DNA from: an uncultured bacterium
GTDB taxonomy: Bacteria; Cyanobacteriota; Vampirovibrionia; Gastranaerophilales; Gastranaerophilaceae
NCBI GenBank assembly: GCA_900551965.1
Contig: URYF01000003.1
Coordinates: forward strand, 1 to 54,220
DNA: 54,220 nt
Reading direction: 5' to 3'
Positions 6,515 through 15,278 of the stretch are shown here, in pieces. How positions within the stretch are numbered: the first letter of the stretch is position 1; the number at the start of each line of letters is the position of its first letter. The notes beneath the pieces are model-generated. The model had not been told where the DNA came from. It worked only from the letters and a program-made list of their open reading frames with translations, and ran no database searches. The translations under genes were made by a program, and so were the position numbers.

Positions 6515-8020
6515 ATGGGAATGGCAGCATCACAAGCCAGATTGTTAAGTATAACTGCAAGACTATCTAATAATGAGATGGAACAGCAGTCACTTGCATA
6601 TTCAAAACAGCGTCTTTCTGATAACTCAGAACAGATTAATGATGCTTATTTAGATGCGCTTAACAAAACTAAATACAGAGTTTTAACAGGCTATAATAAT
6701 TCAGAAGCCTGCTATGCTGATTTAACTTATAATCAACTTACCGGAGCTAATACCGTTGCCAGCGGCAAGCAATATCTTGTAAAAAATAATGAAGGTAAAG
6801 TTCTTGTATCTTCTGCTATTGCTAAAGCTTACGAATCAAATAACGGTGATTTTAACAAATTTTTAGTTGATTTAGGTTATACTCAAGCAGATATTGATAT
6901 TACAAAACATGAACAGTCCGAAGATGCAATCCATGATGCTTGGGACAAATACTTATCTTCTGTTAATAAAAGTATTTACGATGTGGACGGACAGCATGTT
7001 TTAGGTTTTGATTTTGTTTCATTTGCTAAATCTACAGATGATCCTAAGAAAAAACAAAACTTTAACGGTTATGCAACTTATAATACAGCATATACTACTG
7101 ATTCAAACGGTGAAACTATTGACTTGTTCAAAGACAGTAACGGATACTATAAAGAACGATTAGTCCTTGAAGCAAGAACTTTTGTTGATGAAACTACAAA
7201 TAAGTCCAGCATTGAAGTTGGGTATTATACAGGAAACATCGACGAAAACGGAGAGCCTGAATTTAAGCCTGTAGATAAAGACGATGAAGGTAATCCTCTT
7301 GTTACTTATAATACCGAAACTGAAAAGTTTATATATAAAAATCAAGAAGGCGAAGAAGTTGAAGCCGATGCATTGTATGTTGACCCTAATGAAACTTTAA
7401 TCAGTGAAAGTTATAAAAATTATATGACATCAACTGATGGTGTAAATTACACTACAGAAGGCGGAGTTACTTATCAGGTTACAAAAGAATCAAAACCTTT
7501 GAACTTTGAAGGTACTACAACTGCTCAACGTGAATTGTATGATTATGCTTTAGCTTTAACAGAAGCTTATTATAACAATTCTGTATCCAATACTTCATCA
7601 GAACTAAAATATGATGCAGAAATGGTTACATATTATAAAAACATCTTTAATGAAATGAGAAGCTGCGGATTTACAACAACTTCAGATGAATCAAACTTTA
7701 AAGATAATGAGTGGTTTGTAAAACAACTAAAAGCCGGTAATTTAACTTTATCATACTACTCAACAGCTGAAAAAGGTTTTATCGGAACAACTCTTGATGA
7801 TGATGAATCTATCACTGAAAAAGAAGATAAATCTGCAATGGTAATTGCTGAACAGGTTTACCAACATCAGATGGATAAAATTGAAAGTCAGGATAAACAG
7901 TTTGACCTTCAATTAAGTAAACTGGAATCTGAACATAATGCACTTCAAACAGAATATGATTCAGTTAAAAAAGTAATTAGTACAAATGTTGAAAAAACAT
8001 TCAACGTATTTAACGCATAA
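6515..8020 (+). CDS. 501-aa protein with helical termini and variable acidic centre; candidate secreted axial-type protein
   Basis: I prefer the ATG at 6515 (product begins MGMAASQARLLSITARLS); the TTG at 6503 is only 2 nt from the AAAGG Shine-Dalgarno. Residues 1-55 are a long amphipathic helix rich in Ser/Gln/Asn. Residues about 90-340 are acidic, aromatic and Asn/Asp/Gly-rich with probable beta structure (TDSNGETIDLFKDSNGYY, TGNIDENGEPEF). The C-terminus (about 440-501) returns to a coiled coil, including LSKLESEHNALQTEYDSVKK, and ends NVFNA. No Sec signal and no cysteine pattern are seen. Helical ends around a variable middle are the layout of flagellin-like and type III-exported axial proteins, and the promoter is sigma-28-like, but no flagellar gene is in view. 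Function unknown. Confidence 0.75.
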   Translation: MGMAASQARLLSITARLSNNEMEQQSLAYSKQRLSDNSEQINDAYLDALNKTKYRVLTGYNNSEACYADLTYNQLTGANTVASGKQYLVKNNEGKVLVSSAIAKAYESNNGDFNKFLVDLGYTQADIDITKHEQSEDAIHDAWDKYLSSVNKSIYDVDGQHVLGFDFVSFAKSTDDPKKKQNFNGYATYNTAYTTDSNGETIDLFKDSNGYYKERLVLEARTFVDETTNKSSIEVGYYTGNIDENGEPEFKPVDKDDEGNPLVTYNTETEKFIYKNQEGEEVEADALYVDPNETLISESYKNYMTSTDGVNYTTEGGVTYQVTKESKPLNFEGTTTAQRELYDYALALTEAYYNNSVSNTSSELKYDAEMVTYYKNIFNEMRSCGFTTTSDESNFKDNEWFVKQLKAGNLTLSYYSTAEKGFIGTTLDDDESITEKEDKSAMVIAEQVYQHQMDKIESQDKQFDLQLSKLESEHNALQTEYDSVKKVISTNVEKTFNVFNA

Positions 8021-8071
8021 TATTTTTAATTTTATATTTTCCCTACAATTAATTTTCGTAACTTTTCCCTG

Positions 8072-8100
8072 CCGCTTGTTCAATAAGCGGTATTTTTTTT
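8072..8100 (+). terminator. intrinsic terminator of the 501-aa gene
   Basis: Stem CCGCTT/AAGCGG with loop GTTCAAT, followed by TATTTTTTTT on the plus strand, about 50 nt after the stop codon. It abuts the end of the convergent acyltransferase gene. Confidence 0.7.
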
Positions 8101-8767
8101 ATTGTGAATATTCGGAGAATGTTTTCCAAGACCAAGATATATTCGATTTGATTATTTTGGCAGGAATGCCAGCTAAAATAATATTAGAGTGTTTAAAAAC
8201 TCCGCAAACAACTGCACTGTTTGCTACGATTGTCCCAGTTTTTAAATGTGTTCCTTTTAGTATTTGAGAACGAAATCCCAGCCAACACTTGTCTTCAATA
8301 GTTATAGGTGTGGGGGAGTTGTATGGTATGCCGTTGTGCAATATAGTATGACAATCCGTTGGCCATATATGTATTTCACTCGAAAACATACAATCATTAC
8401 CTATTTTTACCGAAGAATGACCTTCCTGTAAGTGTATGGTTGTGCTTATACAAGAAAAATTGTTCCCAATTTCAAGTTTTTGAAAATTCCCGAATGTTGT
8501 AATAATTTTAAAACGGGAATAGTTGCCTGAACCTAATTGAATATATGCATTGTTACTATTTAGTATAATTTGTGAATGCTTGAAACTTGCATTTTTGTGT
8601 ATTTTAATTGTTGTATTTTTTGAGTTTCCATATTTGATTTTTACTTTGTACAATACTTGGACTATAACGGAAGGTATTTTATAAAAATTTTTATCGTCTG
8701 TATATATGAAGATGAAGTTATTATTTAGTTCAGGAAATATTCGATTAAGTATTTTTTCTATATTCAT
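8099..8767 (-). CDS. left-handed beta-helix acyltransferase (hexapeptide-repeat family)
   Basis: 222 aa from the ATG at 8767, which lies 4 nt after the stop of the TIGR02757 gene; a GGAG within that gene's end is the likely ribosome binding site. Upstream in-frame ATGs at 8788 and 8833 exist but overlap the upstream gene. The C-terminal half has hexapeptide-type repeats (IGNNFSCISTTIHL, VKIGNDCMFSS, ITIEDKCWLGFRSQILKGT, TIVANSAVVCGV) and ends with AGIPAKIIK, the usual end of LbH O-acetyltransferases such as those of sugar and capsule pathways. His/Trp in IHIWPTDCH match the acceptor-site region. Such enzymes move acetyl or acyl groups from acyl-CoA to sugars; the acceptor is unknown. Co-transcribed with TIGR02757. 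Confidence 0.8.
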   Translation of the reverse strand: MNIEKILNRIFPELNNNFIFIYTDDKNFYKIPSVIVQVLYKVKIKYGNSKNTTIKIHKNASFKHSQIILNSNNAYIQLGSGNYSRFKIITTFGNFQKLEIGNNFSCISTTIHLQEGHSSVKIGNDCMFSSEIHIWPTDCHTILHNGIPYNSPTPITIEDKCWLGFRSQILKGTHLKTGTIVANSAVVCGVFKHSNIILAGIPAKIIKSNISWSWKTFSEYSQ

Positions 8768-8771
8768 TTTA

Positions 8772-9512
8772 TCAATTATTAACTCCATATCCAAACATTG
8801 CAAAGTCATATTTTGCAGGATCTTCAGGGTCAAATTTTTTCAAGTTATTTGTTAATTCTATGACCGCTTTAAAATCATTTGCATTACGGGTTAACAAGCC
8901 CATCTGTCTTGAAATTCTTGCAACATGAACATCCAGCGGAATATATAAATCAGATGCTGGCATGAAATCCCAAAGTCCAAAATCTACGGGTCCTTTTCTT
9001 ACCATCCAGCGTAAATACATACACATTCGCTTCATTGCACCGCCCTTATCAGGGTTTGGAATCATAAAGTAAAAACCTTGTCCTGCGTTTTGAACCCGTG
9101 AATAAAAATAATCACTTACCGGAATGAACATATTATTTTTAACAGGATTGTTATAGCCGTATTTAAACAACTCTTCCAGTCCACCGTCTTTTGTATAAAG
9201 CTCTTTTAGAATAAGGAAAATTTGTTCAAAGTCTTTACTTTTTCCAAACCTGTAATTAAAATCTCCGATAAGTCCGGGTTCAAAATTTTGGATAAAATTT
9301 AACGGTTCATTGTTTGCAATATTAAATAATGAGTCGAGTTTTTTCGTAAATATATCACGCCTGCCGTATGCAACAAGGGAAGCGATAAACCCTGCAATTT
9401 CGATATCTTTTTTGGTAGAAAATCTATGTGAAAATCTGACAGGATCATCTTTTATAAAATCTTTTGTTTCATACTCTTTTACTAATTTCTCTAATTCCGT
9501 TTTAGTAATCAT
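8772..9512 (-). CDS. TIGR02757 (DUF2400) family protein
   Basis: 246 aa, close to family length. Recognisable blocks are DPVRFSHRF near residue 24, IAGFIASLVAYGRR (about 38-51), MKRMCMYLRWMVRKGPVDFG (about 160-179), the strong IPLDVHVARISRQMGLLTR (about 191-209) and the end FAMFGYGVNN. The PLDVHV segment recalls the helix-hairpin-helix plus Asp of base-excision glycosylases, to which this family is distantly related; its role is uncharacterised. The stop overlaps the leader of the acyltransferase gene, so both form one minus-strand operon. The start is 71 bp from the divergent rsgA ATG. Confidence 0.9.
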   Translation of the reverse strand: MITKTELEKLVKEYETKDFIKDDPVRFSHRFSTKKDIEIAGFIASLVAYGRRDIFTKKLDSLFNIANNEPLNFIQNFEPGLIGDFNYRFGKSKDFEQIFLILKELYTKDGGLEELFKYGYNNPVKNNMFIPVSDYFYSRVQNAGQGFYFMIPNPDKGGAMKRMCMYLRWMVRKGPVDFGLWDFMPASDLYIPLDVHVARISRQMGLLTRNANDFKAVIELTNNLKKFDPEDPAKYDFAMFGYGVNN

Positions 9513-9583
9513 AATATTTATATTCTACATCAAATTTTTGGGGTTTGCAAAGATTTACTATTTTTAGTAAACTGGATTTTGTT

Positions 9584-10582
9584 ATGGCGGAAGGTCAAAT
9601 TTATAAAATTCATTCTGATTTTTATTATGTTCAAAAAGATGGACAGGCTTTTGAATGTAAAATTCGTGAAGTTCTGAAAAAGCAGCAAGTCAGAATTGTT
9701 GTTGGTGATTTTGTAGAGTTTGACGGCGGATTTATAACTAAAGTTCTGCCGAAAAAAAGTTATATCAAACGACCTTCTGTTGCAAATGTTGACCAAATAG
9801 TCATTGTGTCTGCGCTAAAACATCCTGATTTGGATTTTCACCAATTGAATCGTTATATCGCTCTTGCAAAATATTATAAAATTCCTGTCGTTTTATGTTT
9901 TAATAAAGAGGATTTGGGGCTTGAACAGGATTCGCAGGATAAAATCGTTTCTATTTACTCTAATTTAGGTTATGAAATTGTTTTTACATCTGCTCTTGAA
10001 AAAAAAGGTATAGAGGATTTTCGTGAACTTTTAAACGGTAAAATCTCAGCGTTATGCGGAAATTCCGGGGTCGGTAAATCCAGTTTGATTAATGCTTTAA
10101 ATCCTAATGTTCATCTAAAGACAAAAGAGGTCAGCGAAAAATTAAACAGAGGTACCCATACCACCCGCCATTGTGAAATTATAAAACTTGATGAGGCTTC
10201 TGCTATTGTTGATACTCCGGGGTTTAGTAATGTGAAATTTGATTTTATGCTGCCTCAGGACGTTGATTTGTTGTTTGATGAAATGGTTAAGTTCAGGCAG
10301 TTTTGTAAATACGGGGATTGTCTTCATATCAATGAAGACGGGTGTGAGGTTTTAAAACATATTGAACAGATTGATGAATCCCGCTATGAAAGTTATGTTG
10401 AATTTGTAACCGAGGCTATTGAGTACAAAGAACATATAAAATATAACGGCATAAAAAAAGAAACATCTCAAAAATATAAAAATAATAAAGTTCATGTAAA
10501 AATAAGCGATAAGAAGCGTGAAGCTTCCAGAAATACAAAAAAACAGATGATATATAAGGAAATAGAAGATGCAGATGAATGA
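9584..10582 (+). CDS. rsgA: ribosome small-subunit-dependent GTPase A
   Basis: 332 aa from ATG 9584 (product begins MAEGQIYKIHSDFYYV), chosen because the upstream in-frame start at 9545 adds residues foreign to the family. N-terminal OB fold (about 1-65), then a circularly permuted GTPase: G4 FNKED, G5 TSALEKKG, G1 GNSGVGKSS, G2 TTRH and G3 DTPGF. The C-terminal zinc site is present (FCKYGDCLHINEDGC). RsgA binds the 30S subunit late in assembly and hydrolyses GTP on release of maturation factors. The 3' end is basic and overlaps ispA by 14 nt, so the two genes are translationally coupled. Confidence 0.95.
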   Translation: MAEGQIYKIHSDFYYVQKDGQAFECKIREVLKKQQVRIVVGDFVEFDGGFITKVLPKKSYIKRPSVANVDQIVIVSALKHPDLDFHQLNRYIALAKYYKIPVVLCFNKEDLGLEQDSQDKIVSIYSNLGYEIVFTSALEKKGIEDFRELLNGKISALCGNSGVGKSSLINALNPNVHLKTKEVSEKLNRGTHTTRHCEIIKLDEASAIVDTPGFSNVKFDFMLPQDVDLLFDEMVKFRQFCKYGDCLHINEDGCEVLKHIEQIDESRYESYVEFVTEAIEYKEHIKYNGIKKETSQKYKNNKVHVKISDKKREASRNTKKQMIYKEIEDADE

Positions 10583-11453
10583 TTATATAGAGTTGGTAAA
10601 TTCAAAGTTAAACGAATTTATTCCGATTGAATATCCTGAAAATATTTTTAAATCAATGAAATATACGGTAACTCTTCCCGGAAAAAGGTTAAGACCTGTT
10701 ATGTGCCTTGAAACTTGCCGTATGTTTGGCGGAGAAATAGAAGATGCAATTCCGACAGCTTGTGCTATTGAAATGCTTCATGCGCAAACTCTTATTCATG
10801 ATGATTTACCTTGTATGGATAATGATGATTACAGGCGCGGCAAGCTTACAAATCACAAGGTTTTTGGAGAAGCTATAGCAGTGCTTGCAGGAGATGCTTT
10901 GTTAACATTTGCGCCGCAAGTTATAACAAAGTATTCAGAAAATTTAACTCCGTCTGTCTTAATCAGAGTTTTGAATGAATATTTTCAATATGCCGGAGCC
11001 AGAGGGGTTATTGCAGGGCAGGTCGTGGATATTGAATCTGAAAATATTGCAAATCCTGATAAAGAAGATTTGAAAAAAACTTTGGATTATCTACATATTC
11101 ACAAAACCTCAGACTTGTTTAAATTATCAATGCGTACGGGAGCAATTATTGCAGGTGTTGATGATGAAATGCTTGAAGCTGTTACTGAATTTGCTCAGAC
11201 TTTTGGTTTGGCTTTTCAAATTGCTGATGATATATTAGATGAGGTTTCAACATTTGAGCAAATGGGTAAAACCCTCGGTAAAGACAAAGAAGAAGGCAAA
11301 TTAACTTATGTTTCATTATATGGACTTGAGGAAGCAAAATGTAAACTTTCTTGCCTATTTGAAAAATGCTATGATATAATGAAACAACAAAACATAGAAT
11401 CAGAAATTTTTAAAGATATGATTAAGAAGATAAATGAGAGAGTAGGAAATTAA
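10569..11453 (+). CDS. ispA: polyprenyl (farnesyl/geranyl) diphosphate synthase
   Basis: 294 aa, the usual length for short-chain IspA enzymes. First Asp-rich motif DDLPCMDNDDYRRG (about residues 77-90, preceded by HDDLPCMD spacing typical of bacterial FPP synthases), second motif IADDILDEV, and GKRLRP in the isopentenyl-diphosphate site. It condenses isopentenyl diphosphate with allylic diphosphates to give C15 (or C20) precursors for undecaprenyl, quinones and other prenyl lipids. AAGGAA inside rsgA supports ATG 10569; the ATG at 10575 is an alternative. It overlaps rsgA by 14 nt and shares TAATG with the next gene. Confidence 0.93.
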   Translation: MQMNDYIELVNSKLNEFIPIEYPENIFKSMKYTVTLPGKRLRPVMCLETCRMFGGEIEDAIPTACAIEMLHAQTLIHDDLPCMDNDDYRRGKLTNHKVFGEAIAVLAGDALLTFAPQVITKYSENLTPSVLIRVLNEYFQYAGARGVIAGQVVDIESENIANPDKEDLKKTLDYLHIHKTSDLFKLSMRTGAIIAGVDDEMLEAVTEFAQTFGLAFQIADDILDEVSTFEQMGKTLGKDKEEGKLTYVSLYGLEEAKCKLSCLFEKCYDIMKQQNIESEIFKDMIKKINERVGN

Positions 11454-11929
11454 TGTACTTGGATTTAATAAGACAAACTATAGCAAACAACGGTTATGAG
11501 GTAATTATATGCGGAGTTTCATCTGCATTTTTTGCCCAGGTAATAAAATTTATATTATTTACCATAAAAAGCCGTAAGGTTAATTTTAAAATATTTTCAA
11601 CAACAGGCGGCATGCCTAGTTCTCACTCAGCGGGCGTGATGGGTTTGTCTACAATGGTCGGAATGCTGGAAGGCTATGATTCTATCATTTTTGCGGTATC
11701 ATTAGGGGTTTCTCTGATTATTATGTACGATGCTGCAGGGTTGAGAAGAGCTGCAGGAAAGACAGCCGCTTGCCTTAACAGAATGATGGAGGATTTTTAT
11801 CATCACGACTTGCAGTCTGTCGGCGGGAAGTTAAAAGAATTATTAGGACATACCCCGTTAGAGGTATTTGTCGGTGCCCTTTTTGGTATTTGCTATGCAT
11901 ACCTTTTCCATTGGTTTGTCTTAGGGTAA
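11453..11929 (+). CDS. divergent PAP2 family membrane protein (DUF212, YuiD-like)
   Basis: 158 aa with about four membrane segments. The family signature TTGGMPSSHSAGVMGLS (about residues 51-67) resembles the PSxxSAH part of PAP2 phosphatases, and YDAAGLRRAAGKTA (about 92-105) and HTPLEVFVGALFGI (about 139-152) are also typical of DUF212. The start overlaps the ispA stop (TAATG), so translation is coupled. Plant and cyanobacterial homologues occur; a phosphatase acting on prenyl or lipid phosphates is plausible next to a prenyl synthase but is inference. A strong terminator follows. Confidence 0.88.
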   Translation: MYLDLIRQTIANNGYEVIICGVSSAFFAQVIKFILFTIKSRKVNFKIFSTTGGMPSSHSAGVMGLSTMVGMLEGYDSIIFAVSLGVSLIIMYDAAGLRRAAGKTAACLNRMMEDFYHHDLQSVGGKLKELLGHTPLEVFVGALFGICYAYLFHWFVLG

Positions 11930-11947
11930 TTCAATTAAAAACTTTTT

Positions 11948-11980
11948 AAAATCTCTGCATATTTCAAGCAGAGATTTTTG
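11948..11980 (+). terminator. intrinsic terminator of rsgA-ispA-DUF212
   Basis: Perfect 11-bp stem AAAATCTCTGC/GCAGAGATTTT with a 9-nt loop and a TTTTTG tract, 18 nt after the stop codon. Confidence 0.85.
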
Positions 11981-12000
11981 TATAATATCTTTATAATTTC

Positions 12001-12029
12001 TTGCAAATTGTTATACTGTTTTGTACAAT
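12001..12029 (+). promoter_or_regulatory. sigma-70-type promoter of the two-component operon
   Basis: TTGCAA at 12001-12006, 17-bp spacer, TACAAT at 12024-12029, directly after the preceding terminator and 24 bp before the regulator ATG. Confidence 0.6.
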
Positions 12030-12052
12030 GATGTTTGAAACAGGGGTATGTT

Positions 12053-12772
12053 ATGGCAGAAGTTCAAAAACGAGTTTTAATTGTTGATGATGATGATGAG
12101 ATAAGAGAGCTGCTTGAGTTTGATATTGCAAGCAGCGGGTATTTTGTTGATTGTGCAAACGACGGGCTTGAAGGTCTAAACAAGGCTCTTAATAATACTT
12201 ATGATATTATTTTGCTTGATGTTATGATGCCTAAGATGAACGGGTTTGATGTTTGTAAAAATATCAGGCAGGCAAAGCTTTCTATACCGATTCTTATGCT
12301 TACCGCAAAAGGTACTATTGATGATAAAACATCAGGGTTTGATTGCGGAGCTGATGATTATCTTGTAAAACCTTTTGATATTCAGGAAGTTCTGTTAAGG
12401 ATAAGAGTTTTATTGCGCAGAAATACTGTTAATATAGAGCAGGAATCAGCTTTATCAAATGAGATTTTAAAATGCGGGGATATTGAGATTTTTCCGGAGT
12501 CTTTGGAATGTATAATTGTAAATCGCAGAGTGAAATTAACTCCTACAGAGTTTGAAATTTTGTATTGCTTAATGCAGCATTTTAATAATCCTGTTACCCT
12601 CGCAACTTTATTGGATGAAGTTTGGGGGTATGACAGTAATGAAGATGTTAGAATGCTGAGGGTTCATGTTGGCGGGTTGCGTAATAAAATTGAAGTTAAT
12701 GCAAAATCTCCCGTTTATCTTCACACAGTTACAAATGTCGGATACAAATTGACTCCGTTTGCACAAGAGTAA
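12053..12772 (+). CDS. OmpR/PhoB-family response regulator
   Basis: 239 aa from ATG 12053 (product begins MAEVQKRVLIVDDDDE), preceded by CAGGGG at 6 nt; the longer frame from TTG 12035 would swallow this ribosome binding site. Receiver domain 1-125: acidic DDDD, phospho-Asp in IILLDVMMPKMNGFD, Thr/Ala in MLTAKG and Lys in YLVKPFD. A winged-helix DNA-binding domain occupies about 140-239 (VKLTPTEFEILYCLMQHF, RMLRVHVGGLRNKIE, VTNVGYKL). It is the first gene of an operon with the kinase 2 nt downstream. All receiver residues are intact, in contrast to the eroded ATP site of its kinase. Confidence 0.93.
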   Translation: MAEVQKRVLIVDDDDEIRELLEFDIASSGYFVDCANDGLEGLNKALNNTYDIILLDVMMPKMNGFDVCKNIRQAKLSIPILMLTAKGTIDDKTSGFDCGADDYLVKPFDIQEVLLRIRVLLRRNTVNIEQESALSNEILKCGDIEIFPESLECIIVNRRVKLTPTEFEILYCLMQHFNNPVTLATLLDEVWGYDSNEDVRMLRVHVGGLRNKIEVNAKSPVYLHTVTNVGYKLTPFAQE

Positions 12773-12774
12773 AT

Positions 12775-14460
12775 ATGAAAAAATACAGTTACGGGCTAAA
12801 AAAATTAAAGATTATTGAACAAATAGCAATAGTATTTTTTATTGCTGTTGTTATTCCGATGTCTATAAGCGGGTTTATTATCAATAATATTAACCAGCAG
12901 TCTGTGCGCCGCCAGTTAAGAGAGTCTGCTATCCTTGTTGCGACAATGGTTTCTGATGAAATCGATTTCTTTTTTAAAACTAACGAAACAACACTGGCAC
13001 AGCTTGCGGATACTTTAGAGTATTTGCCGACAAAAAAACTTAAAGATAAATTTATAAAAGATGTGGCAAGCCGTTATCCTAATTGTGAGGATATTGTAAT
13101 TGTAAGAAATCCGCAGGAATTGGAGCGGGTTACGGATGATGCGCATATTAATGAAAAGCCTATTTTATCAACCCAGATGAAAGACGGGTCATTCCTTGTT
13201 ATTATTTTTAATGCGAATAATTGGGATGATGAGTTGTTTAAATCATTACTAAGGGATAACAGACAGATTTATATTATGGATAAAAACAGACGTCTGATAT
13301 CATCGCATAACTTTACTCCAGATGTTTATAAAGAAACTTTGGATTTACTGCCTGATGATATGCTCCCTGATGCACCTGTTATTTTTGGTGATGAGAAAAA
13401 CCAGCCGATAGTTTATCTTCACAGGGAAAATCCTGATTTAACTATTGTTGTTAATACTACTGAAAATATCGCAAAACATGCAATTATTGATAACAGGGTT
13501 AAAATTATTTTATCTGTATTGACTGCAATCCTTGCAATGATGGTTTTAATCGGATTTTATATTTATTATTTGTATATAAATATAAGACAGCTGTTTAAAG
13601 CTATAATTGCGTTGTCAAAGGGGAATTATCAGCGTCAGATCAGATTGCTGGCAACTTCGTTCACTCCTTATGAAATTGTATTTCTGGCAAATGAATTTAA
13701 TAATATGGCATCGGAGATTCATAAATCTTATATTGAATTAAAGCGTAAGAATATCGAATTGAAGCAGTTAAACGAGTTTAGGTCAAATCTTTTAGATACA
13801 GTCAGCCACGAATTAAGAACTCCTTTGACAAGTATCCAAGGGTACACTTCACGTTTGATGAGACAGGATATTGTTATAGATGAGGAAACCAAACAAAAAT
13901 CTTTACGGATTATCAGAGAGCAGTCTGAAAAGTTGAAGCGTTTAATTGAGGATTTGCTTACTATTCCTGATATTGAGGGTATGCGTTTGCGTACAGAACG
14001 AGATAATGTGGAACTTGGCAAGGTGCTTGAGCAGGCAGAGTTGTTATTGCGCAAACGCGGCGAACGCGATATTATTGTTAATTTAAGCGAAGATTTTCCG
14101 CTTGTTGTAGCTGATAAAGGTCGTTTGGAACAGGTATTTGTGAATTTATATGAAAATGCAATTAAATATGCTTATCCGGATAGCTCGGTTTTGGTTGAAG
14201 TCGAGCAGGTTGATAATCTTGCAATTATCAAGGTTAAAAACAAGTGTGATGTTATTCCGCCTAAAAAACTTAAATCATTGTTTGAGAAATTTGTAAGACT
14301 TGATGATGAGATGACAAGAACAACAAGAGGTTCGGGGCTTGGGTTGTTTATTGTAAAGGGTTTGATAGAAGCGATGGATGGGACTATTTGTTTATCTTCT
14401 GATGAAGATTTTGGGTTCTGTGCGACAATTACTTTGAATATTGCGCAAGATGAAGAATAG
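12775..14460 (+). CDS. membrane sensor histidine kinase with eroded G1 box
   Basis: 561 aa. Membrane segments at about 17-36 and 242-266 enclose a periplasmic sensing domain of about 200 residues; a HAMP-like region follows. The HisKA motif SHELRTPLTSIQGY carries His345. The ATPase domain has an N box (NLYENAIKYA) and a G2 region (TRGSGLGLFIVKGLIEAM). The G1 box, normally DxGxGI, reads N489-K-C-D-V-I, losing both the adenine-contacting Asp and the glycines. It should phosphorylate the regulator encoded upstream, if active. It starts 2 nt after the regulator stop and 9 nt precede tadA. The signal is unknown. Confidence 0.92.
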   Translation: MKKYSYGLKKLKIIEQIAIVFFIAVVIPMSISGFIINNINQQSVRRQLRESAILVATMVSDEIDFFFKTNETTLAQLADTLEYLPTKKLKDKFIKDVASRYPNCEDIVIVRNPQELERVTDDAHINEKPILSTQMKDGSFLVIIFNANNWDDELFKSLLRDNRQIYIMDKNRRLISSHNFTPDVYKETLDLLPDDMLPDAPVIFGDEKNQPIVYLHRENPDLTIVVNTTENIAKHAIIDNRVKIILSVLTAILAMMVLIGFYIYYLYINIRQLFKAIIALSKGNYQRQIRLLATSFTPYEIVFLANEFNNMASEIHKSYIELKRKNIELKQLNEFRSNLLDTVSHELRTPLTSIQGYTSRLMRQDIVIDEETKQKSLRIIREQSEKLKRLIEDLLTIPDIEGMRLRTERDNVELGKVLEQAELLLRKRGERDIIVNLSEDFPLVVADKGRLEQVFVNLYENAIKYAYPDSSVLVEVEQVDNLAIIKVKNKCDVIPPKKLKSLFEKFVRLDDEMTRTTRGSGLGLFIVKGLIEAMDGTICLSSDEDFGFCATITLNIAQDEE

Positions 14461-14469
14461 GTTTTTGAT

Positions 14470-14898
14470 ATGGAATTTATGGAAGCTGCAATAGAACAAG
14501 CCTTAAAATCGGATGGTGATATTCCTGTCGGGGCGGTTATTGTAAAAGATGGAGCAATTATTGCGAAGGCTTGTAATACAAGGGAAAAGGATAATGATGT
14601 TACATCTCATGCTGAAATTATAGCTATTCGAACAGCTGAAAAGGTTTTAAATAACTGGCGTCTTGACGGGTGTGAATTGTATGTCACGCTTGAACCTTGT
14701 CCTATGTGTGCGTGGGCAATTCTGCAATCCAGAATAAAAACAGTTTATTTTGGCAGTTATGATATTAATTATGGAGCATTAGGATCCTCTGTTGATTTGC
14801 GCAAACTTGCAAATTCGAAAATGAATGTTTACGGAGGAATCTATGAAGATAAATGCAATGAAATTTTAGAAAGCTTTTTTAAAACCCTGCGGGGGTAA
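14470..14898 (+). CDS. tadA: tRNA adenosine(34) deaminase
   Basis: 142 aa, slightly short for TadA. Zinc ligands and the catalytic Glu lie in TSHAEIIAI, and PCPMCAWAI carries the two Cys ligands. VTLEPCPMC and YGALGSSVDL match TadA. The C-terminal helix region (GIYEDKCNEILESFF) is also typical. It converts A34 to inosine in tRNA-Arg(ACG) in the cytoplasm. It starts 9 nt after the histidine kinase stop, so it is probably the third gene of that operon although unrelated in function. A guanine or cytosine deaminase is less likely given length and motifs. Confidence 0.9.
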   Translation: MEFMEAAIEQALKSDGDIPVGAVIVKDGAIIAKACNTREKDNDVTSHAEIIAIRTAEKVLNNWRLDGCELYVTLEPCPMCAWAILQSRIKTVYFGSYDINYGALGSSVDLRKLANSKMNVYGGIYEDKCNEILESFFKTLRG

Positions 14899-14969
14899 AT
14901 ATATGGGTAAATTTGCATGGGTGGACGTGCGTTTAGGAAATTTTTATATAATAAATTTTGCCGGCATTT

Positions 14970-15275
14970 TTAGTCCTTAAATACATAGCCCCAAATCGGA
15001 GCTGAATAGTTTTCCATCAGGCAGATATAATGAATTTTTTGCTTTCTTTTGTTTTCTTGTTTAAGATATCCTTTTCCGGAAATTATTGATGATATGAATT
15101 GAGATTCAATATGATCTTCGTATTTTTCGATGTTTTCAGATTTCGACTGAATTATTATTGTTCTATTTTGGGCATTTGAAAGATCTTTTGAGATAAAATC
15201 CGTGCATTGGGTGCTGTTTGCTTGAATAAATAAATTCGCGCAGATAGTTAGAGTGAAAATAAATAGTTTTTTCAT
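14970..15275 (-). CDS. 101-aa secreted protein, unknown
   Basis: The N-terminus MKKLFIFTLTICANLFIQANS is a convincing Sec signal peptide. The rest is charged and hydrophilic with three cysteines (QCTDFIS, YICLMEN). I recognise no domain. AAGGAG inside the end of dciA, with the ATG 4 bases after that stop, gives a good ribosome binding site and makes it the second gene of a dciA operon. It converges on tadA. The mature product would be about 80 residues, periplasmic or secreted. Of the two in the operon it is the lineage-specific one. Confidence 0.7.
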   Translation of the reverse strand: MKKLFIFTLTICANLFIQANSTQCTDFISKDLSNAQNRTIIIQSKSENIEKYEDHIESQFISSIISGKGYLKQENKRKQKIHYICLMENYSAPIWGYVFKD

Positions 15276-15278
15276 AAA

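Noticed and set aside
14902..14979. 25-codon frame after tadA starting ATGGGTAAATTT
   Set aside because: Only a G-run as ribosome binding site, no conservation evidence; too weak to list as a gene.
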